Assembly: GCF_003385235.1 (NCBI RefSeq)
Contig: NZ_PQIA01000064.1
Location: 1-50,254 of the forward strand
Source of the DNA: Amycolatopsis circi
GTDB taxonomy: Bacteria > Actinomycetota > Actinomycetes > Mycobacteriales > Pseudonocardiaceae
DNA: 50,254 nucleotides
Direction of reading: 5' to 3'
Position 1 is the first letter of the stretch, and the number at the start of each line of letters is the position of its first letter. The translations under genes were made by a program, and so were the position numbers. The notes below the pieces were generated by a model. It was not told where the DNA came from. It worked only from the letters and a program-made list of their open reading frames with translations, and made no database searches. Below are positions 40,919 through 49,398 of this stretch, piece after piece.

Positions 40919-42244
40919 ATGCCGACCGAACCCGTAGACGCGAACCTCAAGCGAAGCATCTCCCTCTTCCAAGCCGTCGGAGTCTCCTTTCACCAGGTAG
41001 TCGGCGGCGGGGTCGTCGCATTGATGGGCACGGCCATCGCGCTGACTGGGGCCGGCGCGCCGATCGCCTTCGCCATCGCGGCGCTCGCGGTGATCGTCTA
41101 TTCGCTGCCGATCGCGTCCCTCGGCAGCGCGATGCCGGTCACCGGCGGCCGCTACACCTACGCCGCGCGGCTGGTCTCGCCCGCCGCCGGATTCGCGTCG
41201 ATGTGGTTGTCCGCCGTGTCGGTCATCCAGCTCAGCCTGATGGCGCTGGCCGGGGCCAACTACGTCAGCGCGCTCGTGCCGGGAGTTCCGGTCCGGCCGT
41301 TGGCGATCGCCCTGATCACGGTGTTCTTCCTGACGAACCTGGCGGGCGCGACGTTCTCCAGTCGGGTCGGCATCGTGCTCGCGGTAGTCATGCTCGCCGC
41401 CTTCCTGCTGTACGGGATCGCGGGCGCCGGGCAGGTGCGGTGGAGCGAGTTCGGGAACCTGACCCCGCACGGTATCGGCGGCTTGCTCAACGCGGCGGCC
41501 ATGCTCACGTTCGCTACCACGGGCGCCTTTCTCATCGCCGACATCGGCGGCGAGATGAAGCGGCCGGGACGCGACATCCCGCTCTCCGTCGTCGGCGGCA
41601 CGCTCGTCGCGGCGGTGATCTATGTGGTCGTGGCGATCCCGTCGGTGGGGGTGCTCGGGGCGGAGGCGTCCGCGGGCAAGCCGATGTCCGACGTCGCTCG
41701 CCACATCCTGTCCCCAGGCGGTTTCGCGTTCTTCATCCTGGGCGGCGCGATGGCGTCGGTGATCGGGCACATCAATTCGCTGCTGCTGGCCGCGACGAAA
41801 CCCGTGCTGGCCGCGACCGGGGACGGCTGGCTGCCTGCCGGGCTCGGCGCGGTGAACCGCAGGTTCGGCACCCCGCACTGGCTGCTGGCGATCCTGTATT
41901 TGATCGGCGTGGTCCCGGTGCTCGCCGGGTTCAGCGTCGCGAACATCGCGGCCATGACGTCGATCGTCACCGGGCCGTTGCTGACCCTGCTGATCATCGC
42001 GTCGTGGCGGGTGCGCCGGTTGCGACCGGACCTGCACGCGACGGCTCCGTTCCGGATGCGCCGGAGGACGCAGGCCGTGCTGTCCGTGCTCGGCGTCGCG
42101 ATCCTGGCAGGGCAGACTTGGTTGCTGCTCAAGCAGATCACCCTGTCCGCGCTCCTCGCGCTGGCAGCCTGGAGCGTGCTGGGGCTGGTCGTGTGGCTGA
42201 CCCGCCGTTCTGCTTCCGTCAACCTCGAAAGCGAGTATGTATGA
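40919..42244 (+). CDS. APC-family amino-acid permease
   Basis: 441-residue transporter with about twelve hydrophobic segments. The start LKRSISLFQAVGVSFHQVVGGGVV and the stretch MPVTGGRYTYAARLVSP are characteristic of the amino acid-polyamine-organocation superfamily. The ATG at 40919 gives MPTEPVDANLKRS. Its stop overlaps the start of the MBL gene (ATGA). Placed opposite kynureninase, it may import tryptophan, kynurenine or a related compound; this is inference from context. Confidence 0.9.
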   Translation: MPTEPVDANLKRSISLFQAVGVSFHQVVGGGVVALMGTAIALTGAGAPIAFAIAALAVIVYSLPIASLGSAMPVTGGRYTYAARLVSPAAGFASMWLSAVSVIQLSLMALAGANYVSALVPGVPVRPLAIALITVFFLTNLAGATFSSRVGIVLAVVMLAAFLLYGIAGAGQVRWSEFGNLTPHGIGGLLNAAAMLTFATTGAFLIADIGGEMKRPGRDIPLSVVGGTLVAAVIYVVVAIPSVGVLGAEASAGKPMSDVARHILSPGGFAFFILGGAMASVIGHINSLLLAATKPVLAATGDGWLPAGLGAVNRRFGTPHWLLAILYLIGVVPVLAGFSVANIAAMTSIVTGPLLTLLIIASWRVRRLRPDLHATAPFRMRRRTQAVLSVLGVAILAGQTWLLLKQITLSALLALAAWSVLGLVVWLTRRSASVNLESEYV

Positions 42245-43080
42245 CCACGCAACTGATCCTTCTCGGCACGGCGGGCGGTCCCGCTCCGAAACGCACCCGG
42301 AGCGCTCCGGCGCAGGCGATCGTCGTCAACGGAGCCACCTACGTGATCGACTGCGGCAACGGAGTGGCCCGGCAGCTGGTGCTCGCGGGGATCCCGCTGG
42401 ACTCGCTGCGCGCGGTCGGCATCACCCACCACCATTCCGACCACAACGCCGACTACGGCAATCTCTACCTGCTGGCCTGGGCCGCCAACTTGGAACGGCG
42501 GGTGCCCGCGTTCGGCCCGCCGCCGCTAGCGGAGATGACCCAGCACTTCCTGGCGATGAACCGCTTCGACATCGACACCCGGGTCGCTGACGAAGGCTTG
42601 CGTCCGTTGGACCAACTGCTCGATCCGCGCGAGATCGCGGCGGACGGCGTGGTCTTCGAGGACGAGAACGTACGGATCACCGCGGCTCGCGTGGACCACC
42701 CGCCGATCGTCGACGCCTTCGCCTACCGCATCGACACCGCGGACCGGTCCATCGTGATTTCCGGCGACACCGCGCCGTGCGAGAACCTGGTGCGGCTCGC
42801 TGACGGTGCGGATGTGCTGGTGCACGAGGTCATGTACGTCCCGGCGGTCGACGCGATGGTGAGCCAGTACAACGGCACGACGCTGCGGGACCATCTGCTG
42901 GCGAGCCACACCAGCGTCGCGCAGGTCGGGGCGCTGGCCAAGGAAGCGGGCGTCGGGACTCTCGTGCTGTCGCATTTCGTCCCGACCGACGCGGACATTC
43001 CCGACGAGGTCTGGCGCGAGCACGCCGCGGCCGGGTTCGACGGCGAGGTCGTCGTCGGCCGGGACCTGCTGCGCCTCTGA
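42241..43080 (+). CDS. MBL-fold metallo-hydrolase (RNase Z-like)
   Basis: 279-residue metallo-beta-lactamase-fold protein. The metal site THHHSDHNADYGNL (H-x-H-x-D-H) is intact, and further ligands lie in SGDTAPCENL and LSHFVP. GTAGGPAPKRTRSAPAQ near the start resembles RNase Z/arylsulfatase-like members that act on small molecules. It is translationally coupled to the permease. It might perform a hydrolysis in the kynurenine pathway, but nothing in the sequence proves that. Confidence 0.9.
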   Translation: MTTQLILLGTAGGPAPKRTRSAPAQAIVVNGATYVIDCGNGVARQLVLAGIPLDSLRAVGITHHHSDHNADYGNLYLLAWAANLERRVPAFGPPPLAEMTQHFLAMNRFDIDTRVADEGLRPLDQLLDPREIAADGVVFEDENVRITAARVDHPPIVDAFAYRIDTADRSIVISGDTAPCENLVRLADGADVLVHEVMYVPAVDAMVSQYNGTTLRDHLLASHTSVAQVGALAKEAGVGTLVLSHFVPTDADIPDEVWREHAAAGFDGEVVVGRDLLRL

Positions 43081-43143
43081 CCGGATCCGGCCGAAGTCGC
43101 GTCGTTCCCCGGGTTCGGTGCGTTTCGTACCTACAGTGGCGAG

Positions 43144-43707
43144 GTGACTACGCCCGCAGAGGATCAACGCGACCACGTGATGGCGCGCGCGTCCGCGCTC
43201 CGCCGTGAGCTTCGCGCGGGTCTGGCGCAGCTGCCGGACCAGGGCGACGACGAACGCACGCAGACGCTCGACGCCCTGGTCGAACGGGCGGAGGCGCTGC
43301 TGAGCACCGAGAAGGAAGTCGACGCCGCCGTCGAGGAGGTGCGGCTCGCCCGGCTGGAAGCGAAGCGCGGCAAGGTGCAGCGGACGACGCTGTACCTGGC
43401 GATCGCGCCGGTCGCCGTCGCGATGGTGAGCGGCGCGATGATGCTGTTCGGCGCGCTCAACGCGGTCTGCCTGCTGCTCGCGTTCCCGTTGCTGGGTGCC
43501 GGGCTGCGGATCGCGTTCGGGCCGCTCGGGCCGACGCCGCTGATGGTCAACCGGCGGCAGCGCGCGGCGTACAGCGGGGTCCTGGCCGCGATCTTCACCG
43601 CGGTCGCGCTCATCGGCGCCGGGCCGACCGCCCAGCCGATCGTGGTCATCCTGGCGGCGCTCACCACGGTGGCCACCGTGGCGTTTCTGGTGCGGGAGGC
43701 GCGGTGA
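43144..43707 (+). CDS. Hypothetical membrane protein
   Basis: 187 residues from a GTG at 43144. The first 80 residues are charged and helical, probably a coiled coil (ALVERAEALLSTEKEVDAAVEEVRLARLEAKR). Four hydrophobic segments follow: LYLAIAPVAVAMVSGAMMLF, then LLLAFPLLGAGLRIAF, and two near the C-terminus. Not recognised. Its stop overlaps the start of the next gene by four bases, so the two products probably work together. Confidence 0.8.
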   Translation: MTTPAEDQRDHVMARASALRRELRAGLAQLPDQGDDERTQTLDALVERAEALLSTEKEVDAAVEEVRLARLEAKRGKVQRTTLYLAIAPVAVAMVSGAMMLFGALNAVCLLLAFPLLGAGLRIAFGPLGPTPLMVNRRQRAAYSGVLAAIFTAVALIGAGPTAQPIVVILAALTTVATVAFLVREAR

Positions 43708-44690
43708 CCTACTCCGAGTACTACCGCGACACCGAGTACTACCCGGCTGAGGAAGGCCCCGAGACCGATCCGGAGCTGCTCGCCCTCACCGACACCGTCG
43801 GCGGGATGCAAGAGACCGTCGATGATCTGGAAAACCGAACCGGCCGCGAGCTTTCCGAATTGCGCGAGACCGTCGAATCGTTCACCGAAACGCATTCCCG
43901 GCACGAAACCCGCCTGGACCACACCGCCCGGCAGCTCGAACGGCTCCGGCAGCGGTTGCTGGTGCTCGAACGTGCGGTGCGCGTGTCGGAGAAGGTCCCG
44001 GTAGTCGACCTGGACGACGTCGGCCCGCGAGTGCGGCAGCTCGCGGCGGAGGCGGAACGGCGGCACAGCCTCGCCGCGCAACTGCTCACGCCGAGCCAGC
44101 GCCGACCGTACGAAGAGGACGTCGCGCGGCTGCCTCAAGCGCGGAAAGCGTTGGCGGAGAGCGAAGTAGCGTTGATCGGTGTGCTGGAGGTGCTGGCGAA
44201 AGCCGAGCGCGACACGCCGGAACGGGACGACGCGGAGTCGCGACTGTCCGAAGTGGTCGCTCGCCGCCGTGGTGTGCTGGACCGTCAGTTGCCTGCCGCG
44301 CAGCAGGATGCCGAAGCGGCGCACCAGCTTCTGGCCGCGGACGAGGTGACGCGGACCCGGGTGCTGCCGCAGATCGAGAAGTGCGAACGGGACTGGGAAG
44401 AGCTGCATTCCCGGCTGCGCGAGCGGATCACCGAGGCGATCGGGTCGAGCGCGCTGCTGCCGGTGTGGTTCACGCACGCGTTCGGCGTCGCGCCGCCTTC
44501 GGGAGCGGCAGGGGACAAGTGGATTCGCGCGGCGACGTCGGCGCTGGCGTACCGGGTGACGCACGGCGTGGTCGATCCCGCGCTGCCGCTGGGGGAGCCG
44601 CCGCCGTCGGACACGGACTGGACGGAACCGAAGTGGTCCTGGCGGGCCCGGCTCGAGCACGACATCGAGGAACTCGACTTGGGCTCGTGA
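43704..44690 (+). CDS. Coiled-coil hypothetical protein
   Basis: 328-residue soluble protein. Acidic, Tyr-rich N-terminus (YSEYYRDTEYYPAEE), then long heptad-rich helices (about 30-100 and 110-240), then a small globular end (SSALLPVWFTHAFGVAPPSG and DKWIRAATSALAYRVTHGVVDP) that looks conserved. Not recognised. GTG start overlapping the upstream stop. Its TGA lies within the left arm of the palindrome at 44684-44729. Confidence 0.8.
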   Translation: MTYSEYYRDTEYYPAEEGPETDPELLALTDTVGGMQETVDDLENRTGRELSELRETVESFTETHSRHETRLDHTARQLERLRQRLLVLERAVRVSEKVPVVDLDDVGPRVRQLAAEAERRHSLAAQLLTPSQRRPYEEDVARLPQARKALAESEVALIGVLEVLAKAERDTPERDDAESRLSEVVARRRGVLDRQLPAAQQDAEAAHQLLAADEVTRTRVLPQIEKCERDWEELHSRLRERITEAIGSSALLPVWFTHAFGVAPPSGAAGDKWIRAATSALAYRVTHGVVDPALPLGEPPPSDTDWTEPKWSWRARLEHDIEELDLGS

Positions 44691-44729
44691 GTGGCAATCC
44701 CGGTTCTAACCGGGATTGCCACTCACGAG
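44684..44729. terminator. Perfect 22-bp palindrome holding two stop codons
   Basis: Arms 44684-44705 and 44708-44729 are perfectly complementary around CT. The left arm contains the TGA (44688-44690) of the rightward coiled-coil gene and the right arm the TGA of the leftward acetyltransferase (44723-44725 on +). One element thus ends both genes and both transcripts. Sister of 34336-34379. Confidence 0.9.
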
Positions 44730-45244
44730 GGCTCCTCCGGCGGGGCGTCGGTGGCGGGCGCGAGGTCCCGCTGCATCCAGGTCACGTCGCGCCACGCGCC
44801 GTGCTTCCAGCCGATCCGCCGCCAGGTCCCGATGAGTTCGAAGCCCATCGCTTTATGCAGCCCAACACTCGGCTCGTTCGGCTGCGTCATCCCGGCCACC
44901 GCCGTCCGCAAACCGCGTTCGGCCAGTCGGGCGAAAAGGGCTTCGTACAAAGCTTTCCCGCCACCCGCCCGGCGACGGTCCTGGGCCAGGTACACACTCA
45001 CCTCGCACGACCAGCGGTAGGCGGCGCGCTCCTTGTACGGGCTGCCGTACGCATACCCGACCACCGCGCCGTCGATTTCCAGCACCAGCCACGCGTACGA
45101 CTTCGTCGCCCTCGCGATGCGGGCCGCCATTTCGGTCGGGGTCGGGGGTTCGGTCTCGAAGGTGATCGCGGTTTCCCGGACGTACGGCGCGTAGATCGCC
45201 GCGCAGGCTTCGGCGTCCCGTTCTTCGGCAGGTCGGATCAACAT
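44723..45244 (-). CDS. GNAT acetyltransferase (phosphinothricin acetyltransferase-like)
   Basis: 173 residues from the ATG at 45244. IRPAEERDAEACAAIYAPYVRETAITFE at the start and WSCEVSVYLAQDRRRAGGGKALYEAL (acetyl-CoA loop) are typical of the phosphinothricin/methionine sulfoximine acetyltransferase group; GMTQPNEPSVGLHKAMGFELIGT completes the fold. The family inactivates glutamate-analogue antibiotics by N-acetylation. I prefer 45244 to the ATG at 45262 because a good -10 box TACTAT sits between them, seven bases from 45244, implying a leaderless transcript. Confidence 0.88.
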   Translation of the reverse strand: MLIRPAEERDAEACAAIYAPYVRETAITFETEPPTPTEMAARIARATKSYAWLVLEIDGAVVGYAYGSPYKERAAYRWSCEVSVYLAQDRRRAGGGKALYEALFARLAERGLRTAVAGMTQPNEPSVGLHKAMGFELIGTWRRIGWKHGAWRDVTWMQRDLAPATDAPPEEPS

Positions 45245-45251
45245 GTTCACG

Positions 45252-45278
45252 ATAGTAGACATGATCCGCTGCTATAGT
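45252..45278. promoter_or_regulatory. Back-to-back leaderless promoters
   Basis: On the - strand TACTAT (45257-45252) lies seven bases before the ATG at 45244. On the + strand TATAGT (45273-45278) lies eight bases before the GTG at 45287. The two -10 boxes are 15 bp apart, so the promoters overlap and the mRNAs should start at or next to the start codons. Confidence 0.65.
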
Positions 45279-45286
45279 CGATAGCT

Positions 45287-45847
45287 GTGACCGATCCCCT
45301 CTCCGCCTCGCTCGCCGCGGCGGTGCGCGAAGCCCGTCAGGACCGCGAACTCTCGGCGGGCACGCTCGCCGAACGCTCCGGCGTTTCCCGCGCCATGATC
45401 GGGAAAATCGAACGCGGCGAGGCGCAGCCGACGGCCGTGCTGCTGAGCAGGCTCGCCGCCGCGCTCGGGCTCTCGCTGTCCGAACTGGTGGCCCGCGCGG
45501 AGGGTGACGACGACCGCCGCCTCGCTCGCCGGGACGATCAGGCGACCTGGCAGGACCCGGTCACCGGCTACGTGCGCCGTGCGGTTTCGCCGCCGGGGCG
45601 CGGGGCGACCGAACTCGTCGAAGTCGACCTGCCGCCCGGCGCGAAAGCCGGTTTCCCGGCGGTGTCCTACGTCTTCGCCGACCATCAGATCTGGGTGCTG
45701 TCCGGCCAATTGCGGTTCCACGAAGGCGAAGTGGTGCACGAACTCGCCGAGGGCGACTGCCTCCAGCTGGGCCGCCCGGTCGACTGCGCGTACGAGAATC
45801 CCGGGACGCAGCCGTGCCGCTATCTGGTGGTGCTCACCAAGCGCTGA
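45287..45847 (+). CDS. XRE-family regulator with cupin domain
   Basis: 186 residues. N-terminal XRE helix-turn-helix (ELSAGTLAERSGVSRAMIGKIERGEAQPTAVLLSRLAAALG, about 25-65) and C-terminal cupin sensor domain (about 110-180, ending YENPGTQPCRYLVVLTKR). Such regulators often control metabolism or transport genes next to them. It starts at a GTG eight bases from a -10 box, so it is probably leaderless. It faces the acetyltransferase gene; the shared promoter region makes mutual control likely. Confidence 0.92.
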   Translation: MTDPLSASLAAAVREARQDRELSAGTLAERSGVSRAMIGKIERGEAQPTAVLLSRLAAALGLSLSELVARAEGDDDRRLARRDDQATWQDPVTGYVRRAVSPPGRGATELVEVDLPPGAKAGFPAVSYVFADHQIWVLSGQLRFHEGEVVHELAEGDCLQLGRPVDCAYENPGTQPCRYLVVLTKR

Positions 45848-45939
45848 GTGTGACGCATTTCACTCCCGATTTGTCTGATTACGGGGGTCTCCCGCCCGGA
45901 GATGATGCGACCGCATAACGCATCCGGGAGGAGAAGCGA

Positions 45940-47340
45940 GTGGGTTCGTGGCGCGAATTGGGAGCGCACTTCAGCACGGCGGTCGTGCTGGCCGCCGGCG
46001 TGCTCGTCGGCGCGGTCAACATCTATGTGGCGGCAAGCCTTTTGCCGACCGCGGTCGCCGACATCGGCGGGGAACGGCTCTACGCGTGGAACATGACGGC
46101 GTTCCTGGTCGCCCAGGTCGTCGCGACGATGTTCGTCAGCCGGGCGCTCGCCCGGCTGGGCAACGCGGCGGCGTACTATCTCGGGTTCGGCGTTTTCGCG
46201 GCGGGCTCGGTGCTCTGCGCGGTGAGCCCGGCGATGCCGGTGCTGCTGGCCGGTCGCGGGGTGCAGGGACTGGGCGCGGGATTGCTGACCGGACTCGGGT
46301 TCGCGGTGATTCATTCGGCGCTGCCGCAACACTTGTGGGCGCGGGGGAGCGCGTTGATCTCGGCGATGTTCGGCGTCGGCAACCTCGTCGGCCCGGCGCT
46401 CGGCGGGCTGTTCGCGCAGTTCGGTTCGTGGCGAGTGGCGTTCGTCGTGCTGGCCGTCGCCGCGGTCGTGATCGCGGCGCTGGTACCGCGTGCGCTTCCG
46501 CGTAGCGAACGAAGCGGCGAGACGGTCCCGGTGCCGACCTTCGCGCTGGTGGCCGTCGTGGGCGCGGTCGGGGCGGTGAGCGTCGCCGGAATTTTGACGA
46601 ACGTCGTCGCGATGGCGGCGTTCATCGTGGTGGGATTCGCTTTCATCGCGGCGTTTCTGCTCGTCGAGAAGCGCGCTGCGATCCGCGTGCTGCCCGCGGA
46701 GACCTACGAGTCCGGCTCGTCGCTGAGGTGGATCTACCTGACCATCATGTGCCTCGCGGCCGGGGTGTCGGTGGAATCGTTCCTGCCGCTGTTCGGCCAG
46801 CACCTCGGCGGATTACCGCCTGCCGCAGCGGGATTCTTCTCCGCCGCACTGTCGTTCGGCTGGTCTGCGGGGCAGATCGTTAGCTCGTCGGCCCGTCGGG
46901 TCCGGCTGCTCTGTCTGGCCGGACCAACGCTGCTGGCGGTCGCGTTCATTGTGCTTGCCTTGCTGCAGCAGGAAAACGCTTCAGTGCTGGCGTGGCTGGT
47001 CGTGCTCCTCGCCGGTGGCACCGGAATCGGCATCGCCATGCCGCACCTGTCGGTCGCGGCAATGGCCAGCGGTCAGCAAGCAGCGGCCGCGATCGCGACC
47101 GTGCTGACGATGGCGACCGCGTTCGGTGCCTCGATCGCCGGTCTGCTGGTGAACTTGGGCGCACCGTCGATGGTGACGTCCGCGCGCTACCTGCTGATCG
47201 GCTTCGCTGTCGTGGCCGCGGCGGGGATTTTCACGACAGCTGCGGCAGGTGTTGGTGCAGGTCGAGCAGTTGAGCGAACGGATCTCCCGTCTTCGCCACG
47301 CGATCGAGCACCGTCCGGATCGTCCACCGATCCGGAGTGA
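45940..47340 (+). CDS. MFS transporter (DHA2/EmrB-like)
   Basis: 466-residue exporter-type protein with about fourteen hydrophobic segments. NIYVAASLLPTAVADIGGERLYAW and LAGRGVQGLGAGLLTGLG are typical of DHA2 drug exporters. The GTG at 45940 follows GGGAGGAGAAG. Its 3' end (hydrophilic tail VERTDLPSSPRDRAPSGSSTDPE) overlaps the convergent LigD gene by 110 bp, an unusually long overlap that makes the tail's composition a by-product of LigD coding. Substrate unknown. Confidence 0.9.
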   Translation: MGSWRELGAHFSTAVVLAAGVLVGAVNIYVAASLLPTAVADIGGERLYAWNMTAFLVAQVVATMFVSRALARLGNAAAYYLGFGVFAAGSVLCAVSPAMPVLLAGRGVQGLGAGLLTGLGFAVIHSALPQHLWARGSALISAMFGVGNLVGPALGGLFAQFGSWRVAFVVLAVAAVVIAALVPRALPRSERSGETVPVPTFALVAVVGAVGAVSVAGILTNVVAMAAFIVVGFAFIAAFLLVEKRAAIRVLPAETYESGSSLRWIYLTIMCLAAGVSVESFLPLFGQHLGGLPPAAAGFFSAALSFGWSAGQIVSSSARRVRLLCLAGPTLLAVAFIVLALLQQENASVLAWLVVLLAGGTGIGIAMPHLSVAAMASGQQAAAAIATVLTMATAFGASIAGLLVNLGAPSMVTSARYLLIGFAVVAAAGIFTTAAAGVGAGRAVERTDLPSSPRDRAPSGSSTDPE

Positions 47341-48820
47341 GGTCGGGGTCGTCGAGTTCGTCCCACTCCAGCGGGACGGACACCGGCGCCCCCGGCTTCG
47401 GCCGCACGCTGTACGGCGCGACAAGGGTTTTATTCAGCACGTTCTGCGTGTAGTCGAGCCGTGCCAGCCCGCCGCGGCGATCCTTGTGCCACGCCCAGCT
47501 CACCAGGTCCGGCACGATCTTGCCGATCGACTTCGACACGGTTTCCGCCCACGCCCGGGTCTCGGCGTACGTATACCGCGGCTCGACCGGCACCCAGATC
47601 TGAATGCCGCGCTGCCCGGTCGTCTTCGGCCGCCCGACGAGCCCGAAGTGGTCGAGCGCGGTGCGGTGCAGGCGGGCGAGCGCGAGCACGTCGTCGAACG
47701 ACGTCTCCGAACCGGGGTCGATGTCGAACAGCAGCCAGGTCGGATGCTCGACGTCGGACGTGCGCGACGTCCAGGCGTGCAGTTCCAGCGCGGCGAAATT
47801 GGCCAGCCAGGCCAGATCCGCGACGCCCGACGGCACGAGGTAATGGTGCACGTCGCCAGGGTCGGCTCCTTCGTAATTCCAGCGATGCAGCCACTCCGGC
47901 GCGTGGTCGGGTACTTCCTTGTGCCAGAAGCCGGGCTTGTCGACCCCGCCGGGGAACCGGTTGGTGTTGAGCGCGCGACCGGCGAGGTAGGGGAGCATCG
48001 TCGGCGCGATCCGGGTGTAGTACTCGATCAACTCGCGTTTGGTGATCGGCGCTTCGCCCTCGCGACCGGGAATCAACGTCTTGTCGAGATTGGTGACCTT
48101 CAACTGTCGCCCGGCGACCGTCCACGCACCTTGCTTGCCCAGGTCTCGCAGCGCGGCAAGCTCCTCCTCCGACGCCGGCTCGAACACCGGATGCAGCGGT
48201 ACTTCCGCCTCGGTCGCAGGCAAATCGCCCCGCCACAACGCGGGCGGCGCCGCAGCGATCTCGTCATTGGTGAGCCCGCTTTTCACCGACTTCGGATGAT
48301 CCTCGGCATCCCAGCCCGCCGTGGCGTGGTCATCCTGCTTATGCAGCAGAAACCACTGCTTCCCGTCGCCGTCGCGCTTCGGATGGATCAACACGAAGCG
48401 CCCAGCCAGCTTCTCGCCGTACAGATCGAAATGCAGGTTCCCGTCCGCGAGCGCCTGCTCAGGATCGTCGGTGTCGACCGGCTCCCAGCGCCCGCGGTCC
48501 CACACGATCACGTCCCCGCCGCCGTACTCGCCGTGCGGGATCACGCCCTCGAAATCGGCGTACTCCAGCGGATGGTCCTCCACGTGCACAGCCATCCGCC
48601 GCGCCTTCGGATCGAGCGTCGGCCCCTTCGGCACCGCCCAGCTGACCAGCACGCCACCCAGTTCGAGCCGGAAGTCGTAATGCTTCCGCCGCGCCCGATG
48701 CCGCTGCACGACGAACCGGTAACCAGGCTCTTTGGGAGCGTTCGCACCAGACGGCTCGTCGGTCTTCGCGAAGTTGCGCATCGCGCGGTACTTCGCGAGC
48801 CGCTCAGCGGCACCGTCCAT
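47231..48820 (-). CDS. ligD: LigD-type NHEJ protein: phosphoesterase plus polymerase, no ligase
   Basis: 529-residue DNA end-processing protein. The N-terminal 3'-phosphoesterase domain (about 25-180) shows FVVQRHRARRKHYDFRLEL and ADFEGVIPHGEYGGGDV with the conserved His and Asp. The polymerase/primase domain (about 235-525) shows WTVAGRQLKVTNLDKTL, the catalytic acidic pair in LLFDIDPG, and the usual RPKPGAPVSVPLEWDEL. No ATP-dependent ligase domain is present between or after, so a separate ligase must act. The ATG at 48820 follows GGAGGGGG. The MarR gene lies just upstream in the same direction. No ku gene is in the window. Confidence 0.92.
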   Translation of the reverse strand: MDGAAERLAKYRAMRNFAKTDEPSGANAPKEPGYRFVVQRHRARRKHYDFRLELGGVLVSWAVPKGPTLDPKARRMAVHVEDHPLEYADFEGVIPHGEYGGGDVIVWDRGRWEPVDTDDPEQALADGNLHFDLYGEKLAGRFVLIHPKRDGDGKQWFLLHKQDDHATAGWDAEDHPKSVKSGLTNDEIAAAPPALWRGDLPATEAEVPLHPVFEPASEEELAALRDLGKQGAWTVAGRQLKVTNLDKTLIPGREGEAPITKRELIEYYTRIAPTMLPYLAGRALNTNRFPGGVDKPGFWHKEVPDHAPEWLHRWNYEGADPGDVHHYLVPSGVADLAWLANFAALELHAWTSRTSDVEHPTWLLFDIDPGSETSFDDVLALARLHRTALDHFGLVGRPKTTGQRGIQIWVPVEPRYTYAETRAWAETVSKSIGKIVPDLVSWAWHKDRRGGLARLDYTQNVLNKTLVAPYSVRPKPGAPVSVPLEWDELDDPDLTPDRWTIRTVLDRVAKTGDPFAQLLDLHQHLPQLS

Positions 48821-48837
48821 TCGCTGCCCCCTCCCCG

Positions 48838-49314
48838 TCAGCAGGCCGGAGGTTCCTCCGTGCAAGAGCTGCTGTCGACCGTCCCGGAAGCCGCTTGCAA
48901 CAGCAAGTTGTAGAGCTGTTCCCGCTGGTCAGGGTCGAGCGCCGCGAAGACCTCGTCCTCGACCGCCGCAAGCGCCGCCTCGGCCCGGGCCAGCTCCTTC
49001 GCGCCGCGCTCGGTCAACACGACGACGTGCCGCCTGCGATCCTCCGGCGAACGCCGCCGCTCGATCAACTGGTCAGCCTCGAGGTCGTTGAGCAGGCCGA
49101 CGACGTTGGTGCTGTCCATCTCGAGGATGTGCGCGAGGGACTGCTGAGTACTGGACCCGCGGGTCTGAAGGACGGTCAGCGCGATCAAATGCCGAGGCCG
49201 CAGCCCGAACGGCGCGAGCACGGATTCCGCGCGCATGCGGATCCGGCGCGCGAAGTGCTCGAGCAACGCACCAGACCTGCGCGGAGCCTGGGCGACGAGC
49301 GGCAGCGGAGCCAT
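48838..49314 (-). CDS. MarR-family regulator
   Basis: 158-residue winged-helix protein. GSSTQQSLAHILEMDSTNVVGLLNDLEADQLIERRRSPEDRRRHVVVLT contains recognition helix and wing. It ends 17 bp before the LigD gene and may be cotranscribed with it. It is divergent from the azoreductase gene at 49399, the more usual type of target for such a regulator. Confidence 0.92.
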   Translation of the reverse strand: MAPLPLVAQAPRRSGALLEHFARRIRMRAESVLAPFGLRPRHLIALTVLQTRGSSTQQSLAHILEMDSTNVVGLLNDLEADQLIERRRSPEDRRRHVVVLTERGAKELARAEAALAAVEDEVFAALDPDQREQLYNLLLQAASGTVDSSSCTEEPPAC

Positions 49315-49351
49315 CTGTCCATCCTACGAGACGATCCGGGTAGCTGCCGTG

Positions 49352-49376
49352 CTATAAATGGTTTGTCTAACGCAAA
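49352..49376. promoter_or_regulatory. Promoter/operator region between MarR and azoreductase
   Basis: The 84-bp divergent region contains TATAAA (49353-49358) and TTTGtctaacgCAAA (49362-49376), an AT-rich inverted repeat suited to a MarR-type site. It is the only AT-rich sequence between the two genes. Confidence 0.45.
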
Positions 49377-49398
49377 TTATCTACGGACGGTCATCGAC

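Noticed and set aside
48895..49398. N-terminal extension of the azoreductase
   Set aside because: It runs across the MarR gene and the promoter region; the ATG at 49399 gives the conserved FMN-loop start.
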